Made by a program: the position numbers and the translations under genes. 25,272 nucleotides of DNA from Thamnocephalis sphaerospora (Eukaryota > Zoopagomycota > Zoopagomycetes > Zoopagales > Sigmoideomycetaceae), in assembly GCA_003614735.1 (NCBI GenBank), contig KZ992630.1, forward strand, positions 1 to 25,272, in the 5' to 3' direction. Below, one piece after another: positions 1 to 9,665 of this stretch (position 1 is its first letter; each line of letters starts with the position of its first letter). Under the pieces are notes generated by a model. The model was not told where the DNA came from and made no database searches. It saw only the letters and a program-made list of their open reading frames with translations.

Positions 1-166
1 GACCAATGCTTAGATAAGAATGCAAAACAGTGACATCTCGCGTGCCTTTATGCATTGTTGGACAAGGCTGTTTATCCAGCGACTGCGTTCGTGGCGGCTA
101 AACAAATAATAAATACGTCTACTACGCTTTTGGAAGGGATATAACGATCGCACGTGCTAGCCAGTG

Positions 167-604
167 TCATTTCCTTGCAAAAGCATCGTAACCGCTCACC
201 TCAATGCTGGCATATTGCTTGGCGGTAATGATACTGTGTACCATATGCACCCATAGCGCAAGCACTTGGTCTGCAGATGTGTGCGCTTCTTCAAACACCA
301 TCTTTGTACAGTTACAGTGTATGCACCACAGTGCGTACACAATGAGTAGAATACACGTAGTCTTTCCTAATTTTGATCGCGGGCGGTACGACAGGAAGAA
401 GACAATGTCGTGAATTATAGTGCGATTTTTGGCAGTCTCTAGTATTCGCCAAATATGCTCCCAGGGCTGTCGCACCTTGGTGCAATCAAAGAAAACACGC
501 TGCAGAGTCTCACACTCTGTGTCGCATCTCTTGCATAGCAGCAGCTCTGGCGCGAATCTGGCTAACCTAACGTCATGGTAGGTAGTTTTGTGATACAAAT
601 CCAT
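167..604 (-). pseudogene. LINE-type reverse-transcriptase zinc-binding (zf-RVT) remnant
   Basis: Open frame of 145 residues. It resembles the zinc-knuckle region that follows the reverse transcriptase in many non-LTR retrotransposon ORF2 proteins. Visible are Cys24 and Cys27 (CKRC), then ETLQRVFFDC ending in Cys41, with the usual following Trp in RQPWEHIW. The His normally found five residues before the last Cys is Arg36, so the knuckle is incomplete. In the same frame a stop lies about 13 codons upstream of the Met, and I see no reverse transcriptase core in 604-955. It is therefore best read as a 5'-truncated or decayed copy; a domesticated fragment is possible. The family assignment rests on motif spacing only. 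Confidence 0.55.
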
Positions 605-955
605 GGTACACCGGGCCGCAATGCGTGGCCACCTTGAGTGCGACTATTTAACCGTACCTGCCAACACAATGGCCAACCAAAACTGGTATCGCATCTGTGA
701 GTCTTCTTACAGAATCGCTGCTTTTTATCAGCATGTGGCTCGATTCAGCGCATCAAGTTGCTTGCGTCTATTTATGCACTGCCACGTTACTGTACCAGCA
801 CCATTCCATTTGTCAGTTACAGCCCAGTGCGTCTAAAAGCGTAAAATGGTTTATCGAACGGTGTACATCAGCGGAGACTAAACAAGGCTGGAAGCCTTGT
901 TTGTGTGCCCCTCTCGCTTGAAGAACTGCACTGGCTTTTGATAGCCAACATGGTA
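605..955. other. intergenic, no gene seen
   Basis: Only short overlapping frames without recognisable motifs. It separates the LINE remnant from the 3' end of the secreted-protein gene. Confidence 0.4.
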
Positions 956-1564
956 TTAAACATCAGAAGCACTTGCAATTGGGATGCTTCTGCCATCCCA
1001 AAGTTGCACACCATGCGTCTCAATTGTTGCCATGTCCGGCAGGTTAAGAAGCATTGTGGTGGATCCGTTTGGATGCGCGTACTGCTCGGCAATTGCGCTC
1101 TTCCTCGGCACCTCTAGCCTGAAGGTCTCCACCACTCGATAGTCTTCATCGTATTCAAACTCGATGACAGCAACATCGCTGACATTTCCATCCAAGGTAT
1201 GCCTCTTAATGGTCATATACTCTGGCATATGATTGTCGGTGCGGTATTCCACCAGCACGCTACCAACAGTCACGCTGTCGGCATTAGCAAAGCGGATGGA
1301 TTTAACCTTTCGCCGGCGATTCCTTTTGATTAGCGCGTTTGCTCCTTCCGGTTTGACAACTGCAAAGCTAGGGTCAAGTATAAACAACTCGCTAAACTCC
1401 TTAAGAGCGGTGATGCCATCCGATGTAGGTAAAAGCTCTTGCGGCAGTACGCTTGGTGTGCTAGAGCGAGGTGGCACTGTCAGTGCACTAGCCAGCGAGC
1501 CGATGAGGGCAAGACCAGCAAGCGTAGCAGCGGCCAAAGTACCGAGAAAGGACGTAAAGCGCAT
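956..1564 (-). CDS. small secreted protein of unknown family (202 aa)
   Basis: Single exon. It starts with MRFTSFLGT followed by a hydrophobic stretch to about residue 27 ending ALASA-like, a standard signal peptide. The mature part is about 175 residues with a basic patch (KRNRRRK), then beta-rich sequence (VLVEY, IEFEYDED) and a C-terminus ending SASDV. I do not recognise the domain. The ATG at 1564 is preferred over an in-frame ATG at 1624 because the paralogue at 21827 begins with the same MRFTS and shares about 20 bases just upstream (CCATCACGA then A/C-rich to the ATG). The extracellular role is inferred from the signal peptide only. Confidence 0.75.
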   Translation of the reverse strand: MRFTSFLGTLAAATLAGLALIGSLASALTVPPRSSTPSVLPQELLPTSDGITALKEFSELFILDPSFAVVKPEGANALIKRNRRRKVKSIRFANADSVTVGSVLVEYRTDNHMPEYMTIKRHTLDGNVSDVAVIEFEYDEDYRVVETFRLEVPRKSAIAEQYAHPNGSTTMLLNLPDMATIETHGVQLWDGRSIPIASASDV

Positions 1565-2393
1565 GTTTTCTATCGTGATGGAGCGTGAGTGTGGTGGAAT
1601 AAAAGACGTAACGACTGGTAGCACGGACGGATGTGGCGGTAAAGTTGCGTGTAGCGGAGGTTCAGGATGAGTGGCGTGGCGGCAGAAACGCCGTATTTTT
1701 ACGTCCTATATCGAGCGTCTATTCATGTGCATGCGCGCAACATGATGACGCAGACAAGCACGATGTCAAACATCGCACAACCGCCACTATGTTGCATTTG
1801 AGCATGGACGCGCATCTAATACAGCTAAACTAAACACGGAGTTGCCAGGAATGTAGCACATACTAGTTGTTTCACGGCAGCATTGAAGGATTGGATATTA
1901 GAAGCAAACATGCTCACCGTTGCAGTCAAGTGCGAGTCATACGTGCGTGCTGGCGACAGCGTTGCAAAAGGTGAAAATGCCACATGGCCTTTTTCTTGGC
2001 AAATACCACCGGGGCCGTTTTTGGATGAATAGCAGTATTGACTACAGGAAAAGTCTTGCGCTGACTGAAACGTGGCAGATGGCAATGCACACTTTTTTCC
2101 TGACAGGGATTGGTGGCTAGTAAAATCCAAGCATGGTACCTCATGGACCTGAGACAGCGCAACTAACCATTTGGTTGAGCGTCCGCCTCCGTCATTTTTT
2201 TTTTTGGTTACTGGTGAGCATCCCACTGGCATTTGTTAGCTACGCGTAAACTCGAGAGTATTTGAAGCATACCGCTTGAACAGCAGACTGCAGATTTCTA
2301 TGCTGTAAACAGTGTTAAAAAAACGCGGCGAGCGCGTTTGCTGCGCCTTTTTAAAGTTGGTCAACACTGTTTGTATCTTGCTGCAGATAACGA
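1565..2393. other. intergenic between secreted gene and tRNA-Ile
   Basis: About 830 bases separating the divergent 5' ends of the secreted-protein gene and the tRNA. Frames on both strands are short and show no motif. The 5'-flank of the secreted gene is CT-rich on its own strand, as expected for a fungal promoter. No repeat is seen. Confidence 0.4.
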
Positions 2394-2467
2394 GCTCCCA
2401 TAGCTCAGCTGGTTAGAGCGTGGTGCTAATAACGCCAAGGTCGTAGGTTCGATCCCTGCTGGGAGCA
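2394..2467 (+). tRNA. tRNA-Ile (anticodon AAU)
   Basis: The acceptor stem GCTCCCA pairs with TGGGAGC at 2460-2466, with discriminator A at 2467. The D arm (A box) TAGCTCAGCTGGTTAGAG and T arm GGTTCGATCC (B box) are canonical. The anticodon loop CTAATAA carries AAT, reading isoleucine codons. There is no intron, and CCA is not encoded, as is normal in eukaryotes. An identical copy lies on the other strand at 21146-21219. Confidence 0.98.
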
Positions 2468-2471
2468 TTCA

Positions 2472-2475
2472 TTTT
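2472..2475 (+). terminator. RNA polymerase III T-run after tRNA-Ile
   Basis: TTTT four bases after the tRNA end; a longer T6 lies at about 2500-2505 as backup. Confidence 0.6.
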
Positions 2476-2503
2476 ACACATTGTCGTCTAGCGTCGCGCT
2501 TTT

Positions 2504-2624
2504 TTAATTTGCTAGCCCCATGGCCGACTGGCTGCGCATTTTATCCAATTTGACGCCTTTGTCATGGTCCAAGACCAGACCGATGCCAGTAATACCGTAC
2601 GAGAGCCTAGTACAGCCTTCAAAT
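2504..2624 (-). other. coding-like terminal exon, unidentified
   Basis: Between the tRNA and the CABLES-like stop, one minus-strand frame opens after a CTGCAG acceptor-like site at 2624. It runs about 40 codons to TAA at 2504 and includes GITGIGLVLDHDKGVKL, which has a PDZ-like flavour. I could not find a convincing first exon or start codon, so this may be chance or the tail of a small gene. The rest of 2468-2860 shows nothing else. Confidence 0.22.
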
Positions 2625-2860
2625 CTGCAGGGTCAGCCTGGGCGCATCTCTTATCAATCAGGCTGGCTATAACGCTATTCTTACTCGACTTTTGTCGACG
2701 GTACACATTCTGGATACTTTTGTATACTTTCTACTTTCGCACTGGGTCACCTGGTCGACTATTATCATGCACACATGCTCAGTCTACCTAGACCGGCATA
2801 CAAAGCGCCACAAATAGAATTGCAACATGATGTTTAGTAGCGTATACCAGGCGACAGCAG

Positions 2861-4874
2861 CTAGTTGGCCAAGGAGAAGGCATTTTCGTGCAAAAAGTCC
2901 TGCATGCTATGGTGGTCTGTAGCCGAGATGCGCATAAATAGGACGATCGGATAGTGACATGTAGCATTGCTTTGCAAATGACCTACCCAGTTGCGCGAAT
3001 ATCCGTTCGAGATGTGGCATAAACTCGCGCGGCGAAATGTACAGGTTGAAGCCGAGCGTGGCGTAAATAGAAAATTCTCGCTCTCGCAGCTGTTTTGCGG
3101 TCACCTCAAAGCAGCTGGCAATGGCCTACCGTACCACGTGGTGAGAGGATCGCATATGATTGCAGGAACAACAAGCCCGTTACCTCAAAAACCTGCGGCA
3201 CGCGGCGCTCCTTGCGCTCGTTGACTTTAACGGCAAGCAACAGGCACACGCCGGCAACAAGACGGCGATTTGCCTTGTTGATCATGCGCTGTGATGCGGT
3301 GCGGACACATGAGTAGCGTGTACTAGGATCTGCCTGCACTGGGCTGCAAACCTACCGCCAGCACCAGTTTTTCAAAGTAGACATACGACAGTGCAATCGT
3401 GGAGAGTTCCAGATCCTACATATGCATCGTAGCGTGACGTAAGCGCGTGAGCAAACATCGGGTTGCACCCACTTGACATCTGTGCTGCTCACCTGCGCAA
3501 TGCCAAAATTGAGTAGACGCGACTTGAGACTGCGGATTTTGCTAAGCGTCATGTTCTCGTCGAGCTGCGGGTGAGCCTGCTGAAACTGCTCGTTGAGCTC
3601 ACGCTTCAGCTCGGACGGCTTGGTAAACTGAATTGTAGAACTCTGTAGTCACGTCGTGATTGCAGTGTGAGCAAACCTGCGACTGCGTCTAATTACGCCG
3701 ACCTGTACGTGCCATCATCGACGGCAGGCTAAGCACCGTGCGACGTTTGCCGGTGCGCAGGTCGGGGTCGTCCAGACTGCGTGGATCGTAGTTTGCATCG
3801 ATAAAAGGCGTGTGCGTGCCCTCGGGACGAAGACAACCGCTGGACACAAGAAGCTCCTTGAAAGACGCTTCGCGCTGCTTCTTGAGGGCATCCAGCCGGC
3901 GCAAGCGATCGAGCGGGTCCATCTTGGTTCGTGATCGGATGCGCACACGAGTACGCGAATCGGTCAGACGTATCACGCTGGAGATGGCGAACGGAGATCC
4001 CTAGTCGTGTGGACGGGTAAGTTGCGCGTTTGGGCATAGACTTGCGTATATTCCGACAAGACATACCTGCGGCGTGGTGAACATGATGCGCAGCCGGTTT
4101 CCATCAACACCAGGCGCATCGTCGATGCTGGTGAGGGCAGTGACCGTCGAGGCAGGAGTGACTGTAGCCGGTTTACCAAGCAAAAGTCGCTCGCGCCGTG
4201 CACGTGTGATCGCAAACGTATCCGGATACACCAGTGCACATGGATCGACCGCCGTCTGTCCGGCCAAAGCAGTGCCAGCTGACAGCGTGCTTTCCAACTG
4301 CACGCTGGTGGACTCTGTTTGCATAGCGTCAGCTGGTGTTCTGCTAGCATGCAGTACGGTACAGCCTTACCTGCATCGCGAAGGCAAACTGATGGCCTGC
4401 CATCCATTTGAGCCTCAATATCGGGATGCTGCGGGCTCTCTACAATAGTGTCTAATTCGCCGATATCATCTGCGTTGCGACTGCCATCTCGCATGCGCTT
4501 GATGCGCCGAGGTGGCTCCCGTCGTTCGCTGTGCTGCGATTGCTGCGGCGGTGGAAGACGCGACTGCTGTGCACGTCCTGAAAGACTGATGCTGGACAGA
4601 AAGCCGACTGCGGCAATGTCGCGTGCGCTGTACTGACGCTTCTCCGTAACCGACTCTTTGGCATCCTCCGGGCCCTCTGCTGAGGCCAAGGCAGAGCTAT
4701 CAATGTCCGCGTTCTCTATCTTGGGCTCAGCCGTGGGTACCGATGCGTCAGGAGACTCCAAGGAGGATGGCGTGCTTGTGGCTAGCTGTGCTTCTAGCGA
4801 GGGCACAGCCACCTCGTCTACCGCAGCACAAGGCAGGGATGGCTTGCGTGCAGCACTCTTTGCGGTCAACACCA

Positions 4875-4908
<34 letters not shown>

Positions 4909-5160
4909 GGTGGCCGTGGCTATGCCCACAAGAAAATCTAGGGCTGCAACGGTACGTGCGTGCCGCTCGCTGGCCGCGCGGCCAGGCTCGCTGAGCTTGG
5001 CGTGTGGCGTTGAGCCAGTGGCATTATCTGGCGAGTCGCTGACCGTGGTGGCCGTGTTGGTTGGCAATGGTGAAGCTGGCGCAGCGGAGGCGCCTGCCAG
5101 TGGCGCCAGTGTTGGAGTTTGTGAAGGCGTGCATTGGGATGGCGATAAAGGTTCCTCCAT
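2861..5160 (-). CDS. CABLES (Cdk5/Abl enzyme substrate)-like cyclin-box protein, 8 exons, 611 aa
   Basis: Exons: 5160-4371, 4314-4067, 4000-3713, 3642-3493, 3415-3356, 3288-3184, 3125-2987, 2916-2861; all phases agree. The N-terminus is disordered, with Q10 at about residues 86-95 and two related hydrophobic motifs: AALDFLVGI (72-80) and AAVGFLSSISLSGR (183-196). The second matches the FLxxISLxGR motif I recall from animal CABLES. From about residue 417 it follows the conserved CABLES C-terminus: YDPRSLDDPD, KPSELKREL, LSKIRSLKSR, YVYFEKLVL, then the cyclin-like NKANRRLVAGVCLLLAVKV. Length is close to human CABLES1 (about 630). CABLES proteins link cyclin-dependent kinases to tyrosine kinases in animals; a fungal role would be CDK/cell-cycle related by inference. 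Intron 3 (3712-3643) needs a GC donor. It shares a 234-bp promoter region with BUB3. Confidence 0.85.
4877..4908 (-). repeat. CAG/CTG trinucleotide tract (polyglutamine)
   Basis: About ten CTG units on the + strand encode Q10 on the - strand inside the disordered N-terminus of the CABLES-like protein. The near-pure repeat suggests length polymorphism. Confidence 0.9.
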
Positions 5161-5394
5161 GCGGAAAAGCAACACTTGCTAGGGCCATGCACGTAATGTC
5201 GGACGAAAGAGGCGGAAAGTGCTGAACGTGAGTGAATTACAGTGAGGCAGTGTGCTTGAGAACCAGCGGCAGGCAGACCGTAGAAAGAAGGGTGGAAAGA
5301 ACACAGCGTAGGACGGTTTTGAGCCGCTCGTCATACGCTTATCGGCGTCCAGTCGTTTGTTTTCCATTCTATTGCGCGCTTGCTTGTGAGGAAA
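5161..5394. promoter_or_regulatory. shared divergent promoter region, CABLES-like / BUB3
   Basis: 234 bases between two start codons pointing away from each other, so both 5' UTRs and both promoters must fit here or overlap the genes. No clear TATA box or named binding site is recognised; a GAAAG-type purine-rich stretch lies near 5205-5300. Confidence 0.6.
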
Positions 5395-6796
5395 ATGAGT
5401 CAGGCAAAAGAGTTTGAACTAGCGGGTCCGCCCACCGACGGCATCACGCGTGTTGCCTTTAGCCGCACGGCCGATCCGCTGCTCATTGCTTCCTCCTGGG
5501 ATAGAGTAAGCGGAAGCAACGATGGCAAGCGAGCAAGGCAGTGTATGCGCCCATGACTAACGGTGTGCATTCTCCGCCGCTAGCATGTACGTCTCTACGA
5601 CGTGGTGGCTAATCAGCAGCTCGCCCGGTTTGAGCATCGCGCGCCCGTACTTGACTGCTGTTTTGGCGAGGACCAGCGACACGCATTCAGTGGCGGTCTG
5701 GACCGGCGCGTGCGGATGTAGGTGGCGCGGTGGTGTTGGGCCGTTCGAATCGTGGCTGACACGCTGTATGCAGACTGGACCTGACCACCAAGGATGAGCG
5801 CGAGCTCGGCAAGCAGGATGATGCGGTGCGCAGCGTGGTCTACCTGCCGCAAGCACGTAGGGCTACAAGCGCATGCGGGACGGCCATTGTGCATCCGGCT
5901 AACGGCGACGGTCCTTGACGATAGAGCTGCTGGCCACTGGCTCCTGGGATAAGACGGTGCGCCTATACGACACGCGCGCAGCTACCGCCGAGACATCGCG
6001 CACCGAACAGCCGGCCAAGGTGTTTGCGCTGGATGCGGCCGGGTACACGCTGGTAGCCGCCATGGCCGAGCGCCACGTGCACGTTTATGATGTGCGCAAC
6101 ATGTCGGAGCCGATGCAGCGGCGCGAGAGCTCGCTCAAGTATCAGACACGTGCCATCGCCTGCATGCACGACGGCGAAGGTGCGCAACGCAGTGGAAGGC
6201 GATGCCGGCAACGTTGTGGCTGACCGTACTGGCTGCAGGTTATCTCTCGAGCTCCATTGAAGGTCGCGTCGCTGTGGAGTTTTTTGATCCGTCGCCAAAG
6301 TCGCAGGCACGCAAGTATGCGTTCAAATGCCATCGGGCCACGGTAAATGGCGTAGATACGGTGTATCCGGTGAACGCGCTCGCCTTCCACCCCATGTACG
6401 TAGACGTCTCTGGCACGCTAGACAATGGCTAACATGACACTGCACCGGCAGTCACGGCACCTTTGCCACTGGCGGTGGAGATGGCGGTGTTAGCGTGTGG
6501 GATGGCATGAACAAGAAGCGCGTCACGATGTGGACTGGGTATCCGACATCGGTGGCCTCGCTTGCCTTTAGCTCAGACGGCCGCCACCTGGCCATCGCCG
6601 CTTCGTACACGTACGAGGAGGGCGACAAGGAGTGAGTATTGGCGATGCACGCGTGCTGTGCTGTGCTGTGCTATGCTGGGCGCTAACGAAGCAATGTGTC
6701 GCCGACGGCGTGCTCAGCCATCCGCCCGACACCATCTTTATCCGCACGCTAGAAGACTCGGATATCCGCCCCAAGCGGCCTGCGCCAGGTAAATGA
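5395..6796 (+). CDS. BUB3: spindle assembly checkpoint WD-repeat protein Bub3, 7 exons, 332 aa
   Basis: Exons: 5395-5505, 5584-5717, 5774-5856, 5925-6179, 6239-6395, 6452-6631, 6718-6796; all phases agree and the length fits the family (about 326-340). Bub3 is a seven-bladed WD40 propeller that binds phosphorylated MELT motifs of the kinetochore protein Knl1/Spc105 and the GLEBS motifs of Bub1 and Mad3/BubR1. Diagnostic pieces are the N-terminal [22 protein letters not shown] (115-125), the family signature [16 protein letters not shown] (199-214) with KYAFKCHR after it, [13 protein letters not shown] (252-264), and a C-terminal PDTIFIR...RPK. Introns start with GTAAGC, GTAGGT, GTAGGG, GTGCGC, GTACGT and GTGAGT. 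Intron 6 contains four GTGCT pentamers (6653-6672). Confidence 0.97.
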
Positions 6797-6995
6797 GGCA
6801 ACGCTATCATGGGCTGCGCATGTGCTGCCAGCGTTGTCCGCCAGAATACACAGGCAGAAGGTCGTCTGCAATAAACAGCAGCTGCGTCCCCACAACCATT
6901 CTGGACCGATGTCTTGCCTTTCTTTCGCAAACTTGCTGCCCCGACCACTGCTTACGTCGCCACCCGTACCCGTGCGTCTTAACCTGACAAGCACC

Positions 6996-7446
6996 ATGTT
7001 CTCGCGCGTTCGTGCGTGCTTCCCAAGCAAGCGTCTGCAAGTACGCACGCTCTCCACCACCTCTTTAGGTGAGCAGCGTGCATCGGTGGTCGGAATGCCC
7101 AGGTGGGAATTGGTATGCGTATGGTGCTTACGCGGCGACTGCACCAGCCCTTGGCCAGTTTCTCGTGCTCGCGCAGGACTTTAAGGACGAGGGCGCGCTA
7201 GAGCGGCGTCTGTCGGTGCGAGAGGAGCACATGCGGATTGCCAAGCAAATGAAGCGAGAGGGCAAGCTTATATTTGGCGGCGCGATGCTTGACGCGCAGG
7301 GCACCATGAACGGGTCTGCCCTTGTGTACGAAGCACCGGATGAAGCGCAGGTGCGCCGCTGGGTAGCAGAAGATCCCTATATTGTCGGCCGCGTGTGGGA
7401 CCAGGTTGAGATAAAGCCGTTCCGCCTTGCGCCGCTCGAGCAGTAA
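6996..7446 (+). CDS. YCII-domain protein, probably mitochondrial, 2 exons, 123 aa
   Basis: Exons 6996-7068 and 7148-7446; the 79-base intron (GTGAGC..CAG) is phase 1. After residue 25 it follows the YCII-related fold (dimeric alpha/beta barrel): FLVLAQDFKDEGALERRLSV, REEHM, KLIFGGAMLD, GSALVYEAPDEAQVRRWV and ED-PYIVGRVWDQVEIKPFR. The conserved His of REEH and the Asp in the AED-P turn are present. The first 23 residues are Arg/Ser-rich with no acidic residues (MFSRVRACF...RTLSTTS), a typical mitochondrial presequence. Fungal members are small stress- or metabolism-associated proteins without an agreed reaction. It lies 199 bases after the BUB3 stop on the same strand and is transcribed toward the seven-helix gene. 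Confidence 0.93.
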
Positions 7447-7689
7447 CAACGCCTTAAAGATTTTATGCAATATTGGCGACGTGTGCCATAGAAATGCGCA
7501 GCTGTTGATATAAATACTAGTAAAGGGTCGTAGAGGACTATTGACAATGTCGGTGGTGTGGTGGCTAGTCCTTGTGAAGGGCTGTCTCTTGGTAAGTGGT
7601 AGTCGGTAGGAAATACACGCTTTCTTGAACATCACCAACGGCGACAGTAAGGTCGCTGCTGCTCTTCTATCGTCGCCGATTTACAGATA

Positions 7690-9665
7690 TCAGCAGACTG
7701 GCAACGGCGGATGTACGCGCACCATTCGTTTGGCACTTACAGTACTGAGCGTATTTTCTATGGACAATTTGTCCATATTACTGGCAATGACTTGGTTCGT
7801 TGCCTGAGCTGCAGGCGATTTAGCACCAGATTTCGACCACAGGCCCTGCGATTGATCTCTCGACGGTGTGCTCTTGCTTCGGTTGAAGACCGATGCCAGG
7901 AGACGCCAGGCACGGCCGCTCCGGCTGGTAGTTTCTTCCCTGGGCGTCATCTCCAGTGGCCGACTGGTAAGGGACATTCGCACTGGAGCCCTTGTTTTGA
8001 GTTTTGGCCAGGCCACGCCAGTTACCGCAAGGCAGACCAGTGCGCGCACGGTGTAGTTGGCAAACATGGCAACATCAAACGCCAGCGTCTGGTGAATGGT
8101 GAGCTCGCTGGCACGCTTAGGTCCCAGAACAGTCACAATATTCAGCGCAGACGACGAGGCAAACGTGGCCGCCGTCAGTGTCGAGAAGACTGTGAGCTGG
8201 TGATGCCGGCCATAACGCCCATGATCACTGGCACATTAGCAAATACGCTTGGGATGGCTGCTTGGCTGCACCGTTGCATTTACCTGTAGAAAGCGCGATC
8301 GCGCTTCTGGGTGTCGTCGAACACGATATGCGCATACGCCAAACCAGATGCCTAATGCCAAGCAAACACTATTAGCCTGGCTGTCTGCAGGGCGCGGTGC
8401 GTTACTGTTACTTGCCAAAGACACCGAAAATGGCCAGACCTATAATGGGTACACCCGGCAGTACATATCGAATAAGCGCATACAGCCCATCATCTAGCTC
8501 CTCGTACTGCCATTTGAATGCCATATAGCAATTGACAACAGTCATAACGAGCGTCATCATCATATGGACTGCGACGCAGCTGAGAAATGCAATGATGGTG
8601 ATGCGCGAAAAGACGTTCTTGGAGCGCATGGCCCTGGTATATCGCGCGATGAGCTGGCAGTGGACGTTGTTCTGATGCGCACCTACACCTACCAGTGCCA
8701 GAGAAGCAGCTCCAGCGTGTAGACCGAAAATATTACTGTTATGTTTTCCAAGATTCGTCCGACAAAAGACAGGTTGGTTACGATCATGTAGGCCAGCAAA
8801 AAGATGCAATAGATAAAGGCCATTAGCATAACGCAAAGGCGCAGGCCGTGCGGTGTCTTTCGGAGAATCAGCAGGCGGACAAACCGGGCTAGCGCATAAA
8901 GAAAGGCAGCCAGCACCTACGACAGGGCACATCAGCAATCGGCGACGGGCCATGCACTGCCGGTCTGCACAGGACAATACATACCAACGCAAAGACCATC
9001 CAAATGTAGACAATATAGCCTGTAGACAAGAACACCTCGTTCCAGGCGCCCGGCTCCTGGATAGCCCTAAAGTGCATCAAAAAAGGCACTGCGCGAAACT
9101 GCTGGTAAAAGCGCAAGCTTTCCTTTTGGTCAAGCAGCATCATGTCAACGGCTGGCGGGCCATCTGGCACGGTCGACGTGGCCGAACGGTACATGATCGA
9201 ATTAGGACCCCACAGTGGTGTTGTATCGTTAGAGAATGCATTCATGATGATGAGGTTGAGAGGTGGATAGCCGATCCGCTGGAGATCCCTGCCTGTATTC
9301 TGTGCGGCACGACCAATCTGTGCCAGTGTCTTACAGCCGGCCAATCTTGCCGTGCTCCAGTATATGACAAACGCAAAGTCTTGGTACCGGGGGGCATCGA
9401 TGGCACCCAACTGGATGGCGGGTATGCTTGCGTTTACCGGCAACATTGTGCACTCGGTTGAATTGACTTTCCATGGCCACAGCATTGCCGCGCCGCCACG
9501 CTCGTAGTAGGGTGTGCGATGCCTAAAATAGTCCGATGTAGGCACGTCGAGCGTCGTGCCGTTCCATGTTGCAATGAGGCGTGCGTCTGCTTGTGGCGCG
9601 CAGCTCAGCCACATCAAAAGCAGCGTGAGCCAGCAAAGCGCCATGGGTAGTGTTGGAGACGGCAT
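7690..9665 (-). CDS. seven-helix membrane protein with large N-terminal ectodomain, 5 exons, 562 aa
   Basis: Exons: 9665-8985, 8916-8693, 8633-8425, 8351-8284, 8196-7690; phases agree. It starts with a signal peptide (MALCWLTLLLMWL, cleavage near residue 28), then about 180 luminal/extracellular residues with N-glycosylation sequons (NGT, NST, NAS, NDT) and several Cys. Seven hydrophobic segments follow: GYIVYIWMVFAL joined to VLAAFLYALARF across intron 1; LCVMLMAFIYCIFLLAYMIV; ITVIFSVYTLELLLWHW; IIAFLSCVAVHMMMTLVMTV; YVLPGVPIIGLAIFGIW; LTVFSTLTAATFASSSALNI; NYTVRALVCLAVTGVAW. The Ser/Thr-rich tail is cytoplasmic. Intron 2 (8692-8634, GTAGGT..CCAG) was chosen because it keeps helix 3. I know similar uncharacterised fungal proteins but no named family. 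A surface-receptor role is inference. Confidence 0.72.
7759..7777. repeat. 19-base perfect palindrome inside the coding tail
   Basis: TATGGACAA, one base, TTGTCCATA. It lies in the last exon of the seven-helix gene (encoding around MDKLSI). A weaker GGACAA..TTGTCC pair occurs near 11978-11991 in the convergent intergenic region. Confidence 0.5.

Noticed and set aside
1825-2232. 135-codon minus ORF between secreted gene and tRNA
   Set aside because: No signal, motif or biased codon pattern.
3643-3720. Frameshift mutation in the CABLES-like gene
   Set aside because: A GC-AG intron explains the phase and gives the expected residue spacing without any error.
4877-4908. CTG run as a CRISPR-like or regulatory repeat
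   Set aside because: In-frame polyglutamine coding; no spacers.
3973-5160. Single-exon reading of the CABLES-like N-terminal ORF to 3973
   Set aside because: After 4371 the frame loses all family similarity, while two introns with good GTAAGG and GTATGT donors restore it.
4658-5182. 174-codon plus-strand ORF with a Cys run
   Set aside because: Shadow of the CABLES-like first exon; the Cys run is the CAG tract read on the other strand.
8672-8736. Alternative intron GTAATA..CAG in the seven-helix gene
   Set aside because: Removes a hydrophobic helix, and the donor is weaker than GTAGGT used elsewhere in the window; kept only as an alternative-splicing possibility.
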